From: an uncultured Bacteroidota bacterium
Lineage (GTDB): Bacteria; Bacteroidota; Bacteroidia; Chitinophagales; Saprospiraceae
DNA length: 12,474 nt
Assembly: GCA_937876435.1 (NCBI GenBank)
Contig: CALEIL010000199.1
Location: forward strand, 1 to 12,474
Reading direction: 5' to 3'
A program made the translations under genes and the position numbers. Below the pieces are notes generated by a model, which saw only the letters and a list, made by a program, of their open reading frames with translations, was not told the DNA's origin and made no database searches. Position 1 is the stretch's first letter. The number at the start of each line of letters is the position of its first letter. Below, piece after piece: positions 1 through 7,766 of the stretch.

Positions 1-63
1 GTAATGCGGGCGAAAGTGATAAATTTGAACGAATTGACTATTAAAAACATATCGGAAAAGTTT

Positions 64-103
64 AAAGTATAGGCGTTTTAATCCCGTACTACGCTTATAC
101 TTT
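64..103. repeat. Inverted repeat, 12-base arms (stem-loop)
   Basis: The left arm AAAGTATAGGCG (64-75) pairs with the right arm CGCTTATACTTT (92-103) around a 16-base loop. Eleven pairs are Watson-Crick. The remaining position is a G-U wobble if transcribed on the plus strand, but a C-A mismatch on the minus strand. This favours a plus-strand RNA hairpin, for example the end of a gene coming from the left. No clean T-run follows it, so it is not a textbook intrinsic terminator. A protein-binding dyad is the alternative. Confidence 0.45.
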
Positions 104-154
104 ACCGTTCTCAGCAATAAAAAAAATTAGAATAAATATTTAATGAAATTAATC

Positions 155-174
155 ATTATACTGACCAGTATGAT
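155..174. repeat. Short dyad just downstream of the ABC gene
   Basis: ATACTG (158-163) and CAGTAT (166-171) are perfect inverted arms around AC. Three more outward pairs, one of them a G-U wobble, extend the dyad to 155-174. It lies 27 bases past the stop codon of the minus-strand ABC gene. Read in that direction it is followed by AT-rich sequence with a run of Ts further on (about 120-127). It could mark the transcription end of the operon or be a protein-binding site. The weak A/T stem keeps confidence low. Confidence 0.3.
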
Positions 175-200
175 ATACACGACGATGAAGCCGGCTGACC

Positions 201-1601
201 TCATGTATTTAGTTCCCGGGACAAATTACGTTCCAACTTATATACCCGATTCATTTTCTCATTCAACCATCCCAGGTCATGGGATACAACCAGAAGACCA
301 AACCGGAAGGCTCTTTGCCTGTCCATCAACGCGGCCCATATGGATTCCCGGGTTGCTTGATCGACCGATGAAAAACTCTCATCCAGCAGGATCAAATCCG
401 GATTACCCAATAAAACCGAGATAATTCCCATCCGCTGAATCTCACCTCCGGACAATTCATTGGGATATTTCAGGAGATCATCGGAGCTGAGGCCAAAAAG
501 CGACAACCATTTTAATATATCAGGATCGGTGACCTGGTGGATGTCTTGAATTTCAGTGAGGGAAGCCCCTATTGTACGCGCCGGATTGAAGGCCGAAACC
601 ACCGATTGGGGAAGGTATCGAATGTCCAGGCCTTTAATCTCAGATTCCTCAGGATTGCGGATACTGTGAACTTCCATTGAGGTCCACTGTAATTCGTGCT
701 CACCGAGCAAACCTTTGAGCAAGGTGGTCTTACCCAGACCAGATGCGCCATGGAGTCCCACGCTTTCACCCTTCCCGATCATCAATTCGGATAAACTGCA
801 CAAAGAATCTTCCAGGTCAGATCTGTAACCATATCCGGTAACGACAAGATCCCGAATGGTCAGGAGACCAGGAAATTCCCCGGGCGTATTCGGACGCATA
901 TCGCGAGGTGTTTTGATATTGGCCTTCTCCAATACGCCATCCCGGATGAGGTAAATAGAATCCACAAACTCGGTCAAAATCCCGGTTTCGTGCGAGATCA
1001 CCAACGCCGGCTGACCTGATCTGTTACAAAAATCCCTGAGGAATCCGAGCATTTTCCGGCTGGATGCCTCATCCACATTGGAAAACATCTCATCAAAAAC
1101 GCGAAGGGAGGCGGGTCGGATAAAGCTCAGGACGAATGCCATTCTCTGGGCTTCCCCCTGGGAAATCTGGTGGACTTTTCTTCTGAACAACCCCATCGGA
1201 TCCTCTATGCCCAGATCGGTCAATATTTTATGGACATCCTCGAAAGAGTGCAATGGCGATCTATGTTTATTATTTTTCCAGACATCCCTGAAATGGGAGC
1301 CTATCGGCATATAAGGGTTGAATATCTGATACGCATCCTGTAATAAATATAGCGGTTGGAAGGCGTGGTGGCTTTCATCATTGTTACCATATTGCAATGA
1401 ATATGTCTTCAAATCGTGATCCGTTTCCACCTCCCAATAAACGGGTTCTACTCCTCCCAGCCATCTACCGATCGTGGATTTCCCACTGCCCGTTTCCCCA
1501 CAAAGTCCATACAATTTCCCGTCTTCCATTTTCCAGTCAGGTACTGTCACAAGCTGAGTTCCCTGGATGGAAAAAGTTACATTTTGAATATCATGGCTCA
1601 T
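201..1601 (-). CDS. Fused twin ATP-binding ABC protein, peptide/nickel importer type
   Basis: The protein has 466 residues and two complete nucleotide-binding domains in one chain. Domain 1 shows Walker A GETGSGKST (35-43), a Q-loop at Q88 within LLQDAYQIFNP, the variant signature SQGEA (147-151), Walker B ending D170-E171 and the switch histidine H204. Domain 2 shows GASGLGKTT (285-293), Q332, LSGGE (383-387), D407-E408 and H441. The Q-loop context 'Q-x-x-x-x-x-[FL]-N-P' is typical of the Opp/Dpp/Nik family, where the two ATPases are usually separate proteins. The chain stops soon after the second switch region, so neither half carries the C-terminal cysteine-containing extension of DppD/OppD. 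It is presumably a cytoplasmic engine for an inner-membrane importer, but no permease or binding protein is in the window and the substrate is unknown. It starts 39 bases after the M1 gene, probably in one operon. The start is ATG with no Shine-Dalgarno sequence. Confidence 0.85.
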   Translation of the reverse strand: MSHDIQNVTFSIQGTQLVTVPDWKMEDGKLYGLCGETGSGKSTIGRWLGGVEPVYWEVETDHDLKTYSLQYGNNDESHHAFQPLYLLQDAYQIFNPYMPIGSHFRDVWKNNKHRSPLHSFEDVHKILTDLGIEDPMGLFRRKVHQISQGEAQRMAFVLSFIRPASLRVFDEMFSNVDEASSRKMLGFLRDFCNRSGQPALVISHETGILTEFVDSIYLIRDGVLEKANIKTPRDMRPNTPGEFPGLLTIRDLVVTGYGYRSDLEDSLCSLSELMIGKGESVGLHGASGLGKTTLLKGLLGEHELQWTSMEVHSIRNPEESEIKGLDIRYLPQSVVSAFNPARTIGASLTEIQDIHQVTDPDILKWLSLFGLSSDDLLKYPNELSGGEIQRMGIISVLLGNPDLILLDESFSSVDQATRESIWAALMDRQRAFRFGLLVVSHDLGWLNEKMNRVYKLERNLSRELNT

Positions 1602-1640
1602 GTAATCATGGAGTATGAAAAAGATTTTCTTCGAATCAAA

Positions 1641-3494
1641 TCAGGGTTTCGTCGATGAAGTCCAGGTATTGTTTTCCTGATTCACATCCACCATTCTTCT
1701 ACTTGCATCGATGACGATTTTTTCGATATCGTCCAGATCGATTGAACTATCGAGTTGGAAACTGTACTCAGGGTTCACCCAGGGCCATGGATCCTGGTGG
1801 ATCAGATCAAGTTGTCCATCGGAAGTTTTCACGTTCCGCATCATGACCAATGGGATGGAATATACTCGTGTTTGTCCATTTTCAAGAATTACGTGTACAT
1901 CTACAGGCATGGGCATCAAACCTTTATTTTGGAGCTGAATTTGGATCCCTTTGTTGGTTTTTTCCACTCCCTTGATACCGTAATCGATCCATTTAACCGA
2001 ATTCACCCAATACTGTAAATACCAATCCAGTACCATACCCGATTCTCTCTCAAAGATCCGGATAAAATCCTGGTCGGTGGGATGCTTGAACTTCCATACG
2101 TCATAATACCGGAGCAAAGCGCGGTCAAAGACTTCTTTTCCGACGATATATTCCAATTGGTCCAGGAAAATAGCCCCTTTTGTATACGAGGCTATTCCAT
2201 ATGCAAAATTGGTATGGTAATGGTCCGCGTGGGTAGTCATGGGCTCTTCGAGGCCACTTTCTACCAGTCGGATGTATGATTTATGACTAGATTCAAATGG
2301 TCTATCAGAATATTCACCGGGCAAAAGATTCTTTTGCCGGAGGTGATTCATAATCCGGGTAGAAGCATAACTGGTAAATCCCTCGTCCATCCATGGATAA
2401 AGGGATTCGTTGGTCCCCAACACCAGTTGGTACCAGGAATGCATCAACTCGTGCACGCTGACGCCGACGAGGCTGGTCAAAGGTCTGTGACCGGTGATCA
2501 GAGTAGCCATGGGATACTCCATGCCCCCGTCCCCACCCTGAATAAAAGCGTATTTCTCGTAGGGATAGGGGCCAAAATGCTTATCCGCATAGGAGAAAAC
2601 CTCGGACATAATGGCTGGTAAATCAGCCCAGGCTTTGGTGGGTTCGCCAGGTTGGTAGAAAAACTCCATGGTCACCCCGTTGGCCGCTTTTTCGGAATGA
2701 TAGGTATAATCGGGATCGGCTGCCCACACGAAATCAGGGACGTTCTCAGCCACAAAACGCCAGCTTTTTTCAGATTTTTTGTTGTGGGAAGAATCATCGG
2801 ACCCCCGCTGCTTGTACTGGTCCGGATCCTGCAATTCACCAGTGCCACCCACAACGTATTCCCGGGGGATATTGATAGTGACATCAAAATTTCCCCAGGC
2901 ACTGTAAAATTCCCGGCCAATATAAGGGTCGGGGTGCCAGCCCGATTCATCGTATTCGCTGATTTTGGGATACCACTGGCTCATACTATATCGAATATTC
3001 TCGTTGTTGTCTCTTCCGGTCCTTCGGATCTGGACCGGGATCTGAGCTTCAAATTCCATTTCAAATACGGTGGAGGTCCCAGGAGGTACCGGCTGATCCA
3101 GCTTTACTTCCAGGATCGTTCCAAGTACTTCGTAGTTCACGTTTTGTCCATCCTGCTGCAGGGATTTAATCTTCTGATAGCCAATTTCATCGGCCTTCAG
3201 TTTGGAAATCCTATCTCCTACCCGGCTGTCCGGATCTGCGATAGTCCTGGAACGAACGTCCATCATGCTGCCAGGCTGGAAGGCGTTGTAGTACAAATGA
3301 TAAAACACGCGATGCAAAGTATCCGGGGAATGATTGGTGTAAACAAGGGTTTGCTTCCCGTCAAACTTGTTGGCCCGCACATCCATATCTATGACCATGG
3401 TGTAATCCACTTCCTGTTGCCAATACCCGGCTTTCTGGGAAAACAAAAGTCCGGAGCCAAACATGCCCAGAAGCGTGAAGAATAAGTATCTCAT
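1641..3494 (-). CDS. Secreted M1-family zinc aminopeptidase
   Basis: This gene encodes a gluzincin aminopeptidase, expected to remove N-terminal residues from peptides. Counted from a TTG at 3512 the frame has 623 residues. In that numbering the zinc motif HELMH is 354-358 and the third ligand E377 is in WMDEGF, exactly the HExxH-x18-E spacing of family M1. The substrate-binding motif reads GGMEYP (329-334), a variant of GxMEN, and Y443 in Y-x-K-G-A fits the catalytic tyrosine. I prefer the ATG at 3494 (residue 7 of the longer frame), giving 617 residues. It starts directly with a good signal peptide: MRY, a hydrophobic stretch, then LLFSQ before the mature protein. The product is therefore likely periplasmic or secreted. 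No type IX secretion C-terminal domain is evident. The gene follows the CPBP protease gene by 14 bases and precedes the ABC gene, so co-transcription is likely. Confidence 0.93.
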   Translation of the reverse strand: MRYLFFTLLGMFGSGLLFSQKAGYWQQEVDYTMVIDMDVRANKFDGKQTLVYTNHSPDTLHRVFYHLYYNAFQPGSMMDVRSRTIADPDSRVGDRISKLKADEIGYQKIKSLQQDGQNVNYEVLGTILEVKLDQPVPPGTSTVFEMEFEAQIPVQIRRTGRDNNENIRYSMSQWYPKISEYDESGWHPDPYIGREFYSAWGNFDVTINIPREYVVGGTGELQDPDQYKQRGSDDSSHNKKSEKSWRFVAENVPDFVWAADPDYTYHSEKAANGVTMEFFYQPGEPTKAWADLPAIMSEVFSYADKHFGPYPYEKYAFIQGGDGGMEYPMATLITGHRPLTSLVGVSVHELMHSWYQLVLGTNESLYPWMDEGFTSYASTRIMNHLRQKNLLPGEYSDRPFESSHKSYIRLVESGLEEPMTTHADHYHTNFAYGIASYTKGAIFLDQLEYIVGKEVFDRALLRYYDVWKFKHPTDQDFIRIFERESGMVLDWYLQYWVNSVKWIDYGIKGVEKTNKGIQIQLQNKGLMPMPVDVHVILENGQTRVYSIPLVMMRNVKTSDGQLDLIHQDPWPWVNPEYSFQLDSSIDLDDIEKIVIDASRRMVDVNQENNTWTSSTKP

Positions 3495-3508
3495 CAATAT
3501 ATAATTTT

Positions 3509-4423
3509 TCAAGTTAAAGACGATTCCGCATCATCCATTCTCCTTAACAACAGGTTAAAAGAAGGCCATTTAAAATAATTTTTCAGTATGATCAGTACAA
3601 CGATCATAATAGCCAGATTGGTGGCTACTGCTAACCAGGTCAGATCCTCCGATTCCTTCATAAACAGTGATGGGACTCCTCCAAATACGGATCCTTCATA
3701 CCCGACAATCAGAAAGGCAAAAAAGTTGTTGATATAGTGCATTCCCAATGGAATCTCAAGCCCGTCATCCATGACGGTAACTACCCCAAAAAACAAGCCC
3801 ATTCCGATATACAGGAACATGGATTTGACCATCCCGTATTGTTCTACCTCCGGATTGGCACCATGAAGCATCCCAAATATCAATGAGGTCACTACTACTG
3901 GAATCCAGGGATACCTGGTCAACAAGCCAACCTGTTGCATGAGGTAACCACGTATAAGTACTTCTTCTGCACTGGTTTGCAGCGGCAATATCAGCAACCC
4001 GACGATCAGAGCTAAAAAGAACGGAATCGGATCAAACTGGAATGTGTATAATTCTGGAGAGGAAATATATCCTACCACCTCCATAACAAGTAGGATGAAA
4101 AACCACAATGCCACAGCTTTGATCAGGTGTTTCCACCGGAACGATGTAGCTCCGGTCAATACGGATAAGACTGGCCGTTTGTGAATCGTCCGGGTAGCTA
4201 CCAGGACCCCAATCAAAATGCCACTAAATACGAGCAACACCAGGGCGAACGTGAGAGGTCCCTGGTAGGTCGCCATATCATCACTGGTGAAGCCCTGAAT
4301 GATCGAATACAAGGTAAACGGAACGGAAGTTAAGATGTAAAAACCGACGATGGTCAACACGGCAAAAACAAAAGAAATAAAACTATTTTCGCCTTTTAAC
4401 CTTGCATTTTGGAAAAACTTCAA
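3509..4423 (-). CDS. CPBP-family (CAAX protease-like) intramembrane metalloprotease
   Basis: This polytopic membrane protein of 304 residues carries the three family motifs: E153-E154-xxx-R158 (EEVLIRGY), F183-xxx-H187 (FGMLHG) and H229-xxx-N233 (HYINN). These are the metal and catalytic residues of the Rce1/CPBP superfamily (also called ABI). Hydrophobic segments near 14-43, 56-76, 101-121, 132-150, 173-190, 201-217, 229-242 and 262-281 fit a multi-span core. Bacterial members have varied roles (prenyl-protein processing, bacteriocin self-immunity, regulation), and nothing here identifies the substrate. The start appears to be TTG at 4423, since no in-frame ATG or GTG lies near the N-terminus. 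A -7-like element TATTTTTG (minus strand, 4453-4446) sits just upstream. It is the first gene of the probable CPBP-M1-ABC operon, and its stop lies 14 bases before the preferred M1 start. Confidence 0.88.
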   Translation of the reverse strand: MKFFQNARLKGENSFISFVFAVLTIVGFYILTSVPFTLYSIIQGFTSDDMATYQGPLTFALVLLVFSGILIGVLVATRTIHKRPVLSVLTGATSFRWKHLIKAVALWFFILLVMEVVGYISSPELYTFQFDPIPFFLALIVGLLILPLQTSAEEVLIRGYLMQQVGLLTRYPWIPVVVTSLIFGMLHGANPEVEQYGMVKSMFLYIGMGLFFGVVTVMDDGLEIPLGMHYINNFFAFLIVGYEGSVFGGVPSLFMKESEDLTWLAVATNLAIMIVVLIILKNYFKWPSFNLLLRRMDDAESSLT

Positions 4424-4430
4424 ATTCTCA

Positions 4431-4470
4431 GTATTTTGTGCCCAACAAAAATAGATATATTTTGTAATTT
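4431..4470. promoter_or_regulatory. Candidate divergent promoters between CPBP and DUF6580 genes
   Basis: Only 79 bases separate the two divergent genes. On the minus strand TATTTTTG (4453-4446) matches the Bacteroidota -7 consensus TAnnTTTG exactly, about 22 bases before the TTG start, but no clear -33 TTTG is seen. On the plus strand TTTTG (4434-4438) could be a -33 element and TATATTTTG (4456-4464) a -7 with one extra T, about 38 bases before the ATG. The two -7 elements nearly abut, so the promoters may interfere with each other. Confidence 0.35.
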
Positions 4471-4502
4471 AATATCATCGACTCACACTGAACTAATACA
4501 AG

Positions 4503-5069
4503 ATGCAATCCAAAAATCACATAATTCTGATCGCAGGTACAATTTTTCTTATGGCAATCAGCCGATTGTTGCCGCATGCTTACAATTTTACTCCAATGAT
4601 CGCTATGGGGATTATGGGAGCCACTTATTTCAAATCCACGATCTGGAAGTATCTGGTGCCCTTAATAGCCTTTTACGTATCGGACTTATTGGTGACCAAT
4701 ATCCTGTACGCATCATTCTACGCTGACCAGGGATTTGTCTGGTTCAGTTCACACATGATCTGGACGTACGGGGCTATGCTGGTCATTGTCCTCATGAGCA
4801 ATCTGCTGATGCGAACAAAGAATATGAAAAATGTGCTCGGCGCTTCTCTCGCAGGTGCGGTTCTGTTTTTTCTGATCACAAATTTGGGTAGTTGGATGGC
4901 GGATCCCATTTATCCCAAAACGGCTGGAGGTGTACTGACTGCCTATGTCGCCGGGATTCCATTTTTCCCAGCCACTCTGGTATCCACTCTATTGTATGCT
5001 ACCGTAGGATATGGTGTCATAGAATACGGTTCAGCCTGGCTGAGAAAACGACATACAGTGGCGGCCTAA
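4503..5069 (+). CDS. DUF6580-family putative membrane transport protein
   Basis: This 188-residue integral membrane protein has about six hydrophobic segments (roughly 8-20, 32-42, 48-70, 84-102, 111-128 and 150-172). It shows features I recognise from the DUF6580 family: R21-LLPH with N28-F-T-P31 after the first helix, S60-D61, the T126-N-L-G-S-W131 block, and Y137-P-K-T before the last helices. Family members are usually called putative transport proteins and resemble the membrane S component of ECF-type vitamin importers; the substrate is not proven. The neighbouring convergent gene is a cobalamin adenosyltransferase, which makes corrinoid uptake a reasonable inference. No ECF ATPase or T component is nearby. 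The C-terminus is short and basic (RKRH). The ATG at 4503 has no Shine-Dalgarno sequence. Confidence 0.7.
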   Translation: MQSKNHIILIAGTIFLMAISRLLPHAYNFTPMIAMGIMGATYFKSTIWKYLVPLIAFYVSDLLVTNILYASFYADQGFVWFSSHMIWTYGAMLVIVLMSNLLMRTKNMKNVLGASLAGAVLFFLITNLGSWMADPIYPKTAGGVLTAYVAGIPFFPATLVSTLLYATVGYGVIEYGSAWLRKRHTVAA

Positions 5070-5236
5070 ATTTGTGTTTACATTTTTAATTTTGAACCGA
5101 TATACGGGGAAGGTGGATCAGGACGTACGACCATGTGTCTCTATCTACCCAAACCCGTTCACGTCTCGTCTCCCAAATTTCGTCAGCATTATAAAACGTA
5201 TATTCCATCCCACACCCAAACACGCACCTCCCGCAC
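5070..5236. other. Convergent intergenic region
   Basis: These 167 bases lie between the 3' ends of the DUF6580 gene and the adenosyltransferase gene. I see no convincing hairpin with a T-run on either strand. From about 5137 onward the plus strand is rich in C and poor in G, a skew that continues into the minus-strand gene. No protein-like reading frame was accepted here. Confidence 0.4.
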
Positions 5237-5791
5237 TCATTCACGCCATTTATCCTCCTCTATTCCATATTCCTGTGCAATAAACCGGGCGAGAGTAAAC
5301 AGATAATCTGAGAGGCGATTGATATAAATCATGTATTCACCATCGATCGGATACGCTTCATTCAGCGCCACCATGGTCCTTTCGACTCTCCGGCAGACCG
5401 TACGACACATATGGCATAATGAAACCAGGGGATGTCCTCCGGGAAGAATAAAAGCCCGCAACCGGGGAAGAGATTCGTCCATCTGATCGATTTGATCCTC
5501 AAGCAGGCGTATGGATGCCGGATCAAATTGAGCCATTTTCCCCTTATAATCCTCCTTCTCCAAAGCTAGCAACGACCCGATATCAAATAAGTCCTTGCTC
5601 ACCCGATGCAGAACTTCAATGACCGATTCATCGAACCGATTGACGTTGAGGTGATCCTTCAGGTGGGCCACATAAGAATTGAGCTCGTCGAGGGTTCCGT
5701 AGGTTTCCACCCGGATATGAGATTTGGATACCCGGCTTCCACCCAATAATGATGTTTGACCCTGGTCACCAGTCTTGGTATATATCTTCAT
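5237..5791 (-). CDS. Cob(I)alamin adenosyltransferase, PduO type
   Basis: The enzyme transfers the 5'-deoxyadenosyl group of ATP to cob(I)alamin, making coenzyme B12 (adenosylcobalamin) in the cytoplasm. The 184-residue protein matches the usual PduO-type length and order. It has T5-K-T-G-D-x-G-x-T-S-L near the N-terminus (ATP binding), Y31-G-T-L-D-E-L-N38, LPGG (116-119), R130-TVCRRVER138 with the basic/acidic active-site helix, and N158-RLSDYLF165 near the C-terminus. The frame could be read from a TTG at 5848, but family members begin at MKIYTKTGD, so the ATG at 5791 is chosen. Two cysteines at 126 and 129 precede the CRRVER helix, where I would expect other residues in many relatives; I attach no function to them. 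A direct repeat and a GGGATT/AATCCC dyad lie in its upstream region. No cobalamin riboswitch was recognised. Confidence 0.93.
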   Translation of the reverse strand: MKIYTKTGDQGQTSLLGGSRVSKSHIRVETYGTLDELNSYVAHLKDHLNVNRFDESVIEVLHRVSKDLFDIGSLLALEKEDYKGKMAQFDPASIRLLEDQIDQMDESLPRLRAFILPGGHPLVSLCHMCRTVCRRVERTMVALNEAYPIDGEYMIYINRLSDYLFTLARFIAQEYGIEEDKWRE

Positions 5792-5800
5792 AATCTGTGA

Positions 5801-5900
5801 TATGACTTTACATGGAAAGATAGGGATTTTAAAATTTGAATCCCCCAATCTATTGTATTAATTTACAAGTTTATGACTTTACTACATGCCTATGGAAAGA
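5801..5900. repeat. Imperfect direct repeat TATGACTTTAC ... ATGGAAAGA
   Basis: TATGACTTTAC immediately followed by ATGGAAAGA occurs at 5801-5820. The same two blocks recur at 5872-5882 and 5892-5900, separated by a 9-base insert (TACATGCCT). The copies are 71 bases apart and both lie between the adenosyltransferase start (5791) and the DUF885 start (6042). Twenty matching bases in the same order are unlikely by chance in so short a spacer. It could be a local duplication or paired regulator-binding sites. Confidence 0.55.
5823..5844. repeat. GGGATT/AATCCC inverted repeat in adenosyltransferase upstream region
   Basis: GGGATT (5823-5828) and AATCCC (5839-5844) form a perfect 6-base stem around a 10-base A/T-rich loop, which itself contains part of the palindrome ATTTTAAAAT (5826-5835). 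It lies between the two copies of the direct repeat, about 30 bases upstream of the adenosyltransferase ATG. It may be an operator or a leader hairpin on the minus-strand transcript; there is no T-run that would make it a terminator. Confidence 0.35.
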
Positions 5901-5969
5901 AATCCTGACAGACAATTATTAAATGGACATTAGCTGTAAAGCCAGTTTAAATGTTTACCTGAATCCAAA

Positions 5970-5986
5970 GGACTCATAGGGAGTCC
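5970..5986 (+). repeat. Small hairpin upstream of DUF885 gene
   Basis: GGACTC (5970-5975) and GAGTCC (5981-5986) form a perfect 6-base stem with a 5-base loop, 55 bases before the ATG at 6042. It is followed by CGGTGG and a purine-rich stretch rather than Ts. It could be a 5' leader structure or a binding site. The flanking words superficially recall parts of a cobalamin riboswitch, but the order is wrong. Confidence 0.3.
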
Positions 5987-6041
5987 CGGTGGAAAAAAGG
6001 ACTATGATTGGAAATAACAAACTAATAATCAGCCACATACA

Positions 6042-7766
6042 ATGAGACACTTCTACCTGATATTTACTATTCCCGTAGTTCTGTTGTGGGGAATTCCCAC
6101 CGCCAGGACGCAAACCGGAATTGGATCGGAAAATGTATCAATCGTCGATATGATCAATCACTTTAAGGAAGATCGTGGGGCACTCCAGCGATATTACCAT
6201 ATCGAAGCATCTCCCCTGTACAGAGACCGATTGATTCAGTTCTATCAATCCTGGCAGCGCCATCTGGAATCGCTGCCATACGATGAATTTTCCGTTTCGG
6301 ATCAGGTAGACTATCAACTGCTATTGAGAGAAATCACCGACCAGAAAGCAGGCCTGTTGGAAGAAGCTGATTTTTATAAATCGCTCGGGGGTTGGGTCAT
6401 TCCAGGAGAACCTTTGTATGAATACGAAACAAAGAGAAGAAGAGGGCATCGATTGTCGGGAGAAGAATTGAGCCGTGATCTGTTCCAAATCAGGGAACAA
6501 TACGAAGATCTGATTCAAAAATTGGAGAAAGAAAAACCAGGCTTTTCGAAAAAGGAAATCCACTATTTGACGAGAGTGATAAAAGGCCAGAAAGACGTTT
6601 TGAAGAGCCTGAACGATTTTTACGGAACGTACGACCCGGAATACAATTGGTGGTCCAACGAACCAGCAAAAAGACTCAATCGGGTACTGGACGCATACAA
6701 AGAAGCATTCGGAAAAAGACTGGATTCCAGCCGTATGAACCGGGATGATGGATCGGGCATCGCTGGAATTCCGGTTGGTCGGGAAGAGCTACTGAGAATG
6801 CTCTCCCGGGATCTGATCCCTTATACTCCGGAGGAATTGATCTCCATAGCACAAAAGGAGTTTGCATGGTGCGATGCAGAACTGTTGAAAGCGAGTCGGG
6901 AAATGGGGTTTGGCACGGATTGGAAAGTCGCTCAGGAGCAGGTCAAGCAGGCCTATGTAAAACCCGGAGACCAACCCGAAATGTTGCTCCGTTTGTATGA
7001 AGAGTCGATTATTTTTCTGAAGGACCATAATCTGGTCACCATTCCTCCCCTGGCAGAGGAAACCTGGCGGATGAATATGTTATCTGCCAGAAGACAACTG
7101 GTCAGTCCATTCTTTCTGGGTGGTGAATCATTGTTGATATCCTATCCGACGGACGAAATGGATCACGACGAAAAAATGATGAGCATGAGAGGGAACAATC
7201 CCCATTTTTCGAGAGCGGTATTGCATCATGAGATCATCCCGGGCCATCATCTTCAGCAATTCATGAACCGGCGTCATCAAATTCATCGAAGATATATATT
7301 CGGCACGCCCTTTTGGACGGAAGGATGGTCCCTGTACTGGGAACTGTTGTTGTACGACCTGGGCTTTGCCCAAACCCCTGAGGATAAGATTGGGATGTTA
7401 TTCTGGAGGATGCACCGGTGTGCCAGGATAATTTTTTCCTTGCGGTTTCATTTGGGAGAATGGACGCCCCGGGAATGCATTGATTTTCTGGTGGACCGGG
7501 TAGGTCACGAACGGGCCAATGCAGAAGCGGAAGTACGCAGATCATTTGAAGGAAACTATCCTCCACTTTATCAATTGGCTTACATGACCGGCGGTTTGCA
7601 ATTCTATAAGCTGAAGGAAGAACTGGTAGATAATGGTTCGATGACTTTACAACAATACCACGACGCTGTTTTGCAGGAAAATGCGATGCCAATCGAGCTG
7701 TTGAGATATCTCCTGAAGGATACAAAAGTTCCCAGGGATATGGAGACAATTTGGAAGTTCTATTGA
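6042..7766 (+). CDS. Secreted DUF885-family metallopeptidase
   Basis: The 574-residue protein has an N-terminal signal sequence (MRHFY, hydrophobic core to about residue 18, likely cleavage near ARTQ, 21-24) and is therefore exported. The DUF885 hallmark H396-E-I-I-P-G-H-H403-L-Q is present, followed by the downstream acidic motif T426-E-G-W-S-L-Y-W-E434 and, near the C-terminus, Y514-MTGGLQFYKLK. In this family the HE(x4)HH element and the EGW glutamate are taken as the zinc site. The family is generally placed with gluzincin-like peptidases, and substrates are mostly unknown. The N-terminal half is helical and charged, with many Glu/Lys/Arg residues around 140-180. The length is within the family range (roughly 550-620). 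It is a single gene: divergent from the adenosyltransferase and convergent with the M43 gene. The ATG has no Shine-Dalgarno sequence. Confidence 0.88.
   Translation: MRHFYLIFTIPVVLLWGIPTARTQTGIGSENVSIVDMINHFKEDRGALQRYYHIEASPLYRDRLIQFYQSWQRHLESLPYDEFSVSDQVDYQLLLREITDQKAGLLEEADFYKSLGGWVIPGEPLYEYETKRRRGHRLSGEELSRDLFQIREQYEDLIQKLEKEKPGFSKKEIHYLTRVIKGQKDVLKSLNDFYGTYDPEYNWWSNEPAKRLNRVLDAYKEAFGKRLDSSRMNRDDGSGIAGIPVGREELLRMLSRDLIPYTPEELISIAQKEFAWCDAELLKASREMGFGTDWKVAQEQVKQAYVKPGDQPEMLLRLYEESIIFLKDHNLVTIPPLAEETWRMNMLSARRQLVSPFFLGGESLLISYPTDEMDHDEKMMSMRGNNPHFSRAVLHHEIIPGHHLQQFMNRRHQIHRRYIFGTPFWTEGWSLYWELLLYDLGFAQTPEDKIGMLFWRMHRCARIIFSLRFHLGEWTPRECIDFLVDRVGHERANAEAEVRRSFEGNYPPLYQLAYMTGGLQFYKLKEELVDNGSMTLQQYHDAVLQENAMPIELLRYLLKDTKVPRDMETIWKFY

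Larger units (their letters stand above)
1..200. other. Left edge: possible 3' gene tail, otherwise non-coding
   Basis: No complete gene is visible here. Two plus-strand frames are open from base 1. One runs 23 codons to a TAG at 70-72 and ends ...ISEKFKV; the other runs 13 codons to a TAA at 42-44 and ends ...DKFERIDY. Either could be the C-terminal tail of a gene entering from the left; I cannot choose between them. The rest is AT-rich and holds two inverted repeats, listed separately. The minus-strand ABC gene ends at 201, so this stretch is its downstream region and may contain its transcription end. Confidence 0.3.

Noticed and set aside
2652..3485. Long plus-strand open frame (277 codons)
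   Set aside because: It is fully antisense to the M1 aminopeptidase, whose motifs are unambiguous. The translation shows no recognisable domain.
5930..6000. Possible cobalamin riboswitch near the adenosyltransferase
   Set aside because: Words such as AAAGCCAG and AGTCCCGGTGG occur, but not in the order or with the core structure of the B12 element, and they lie on the plus strand while the adenosyltransferase is on the minus strand.
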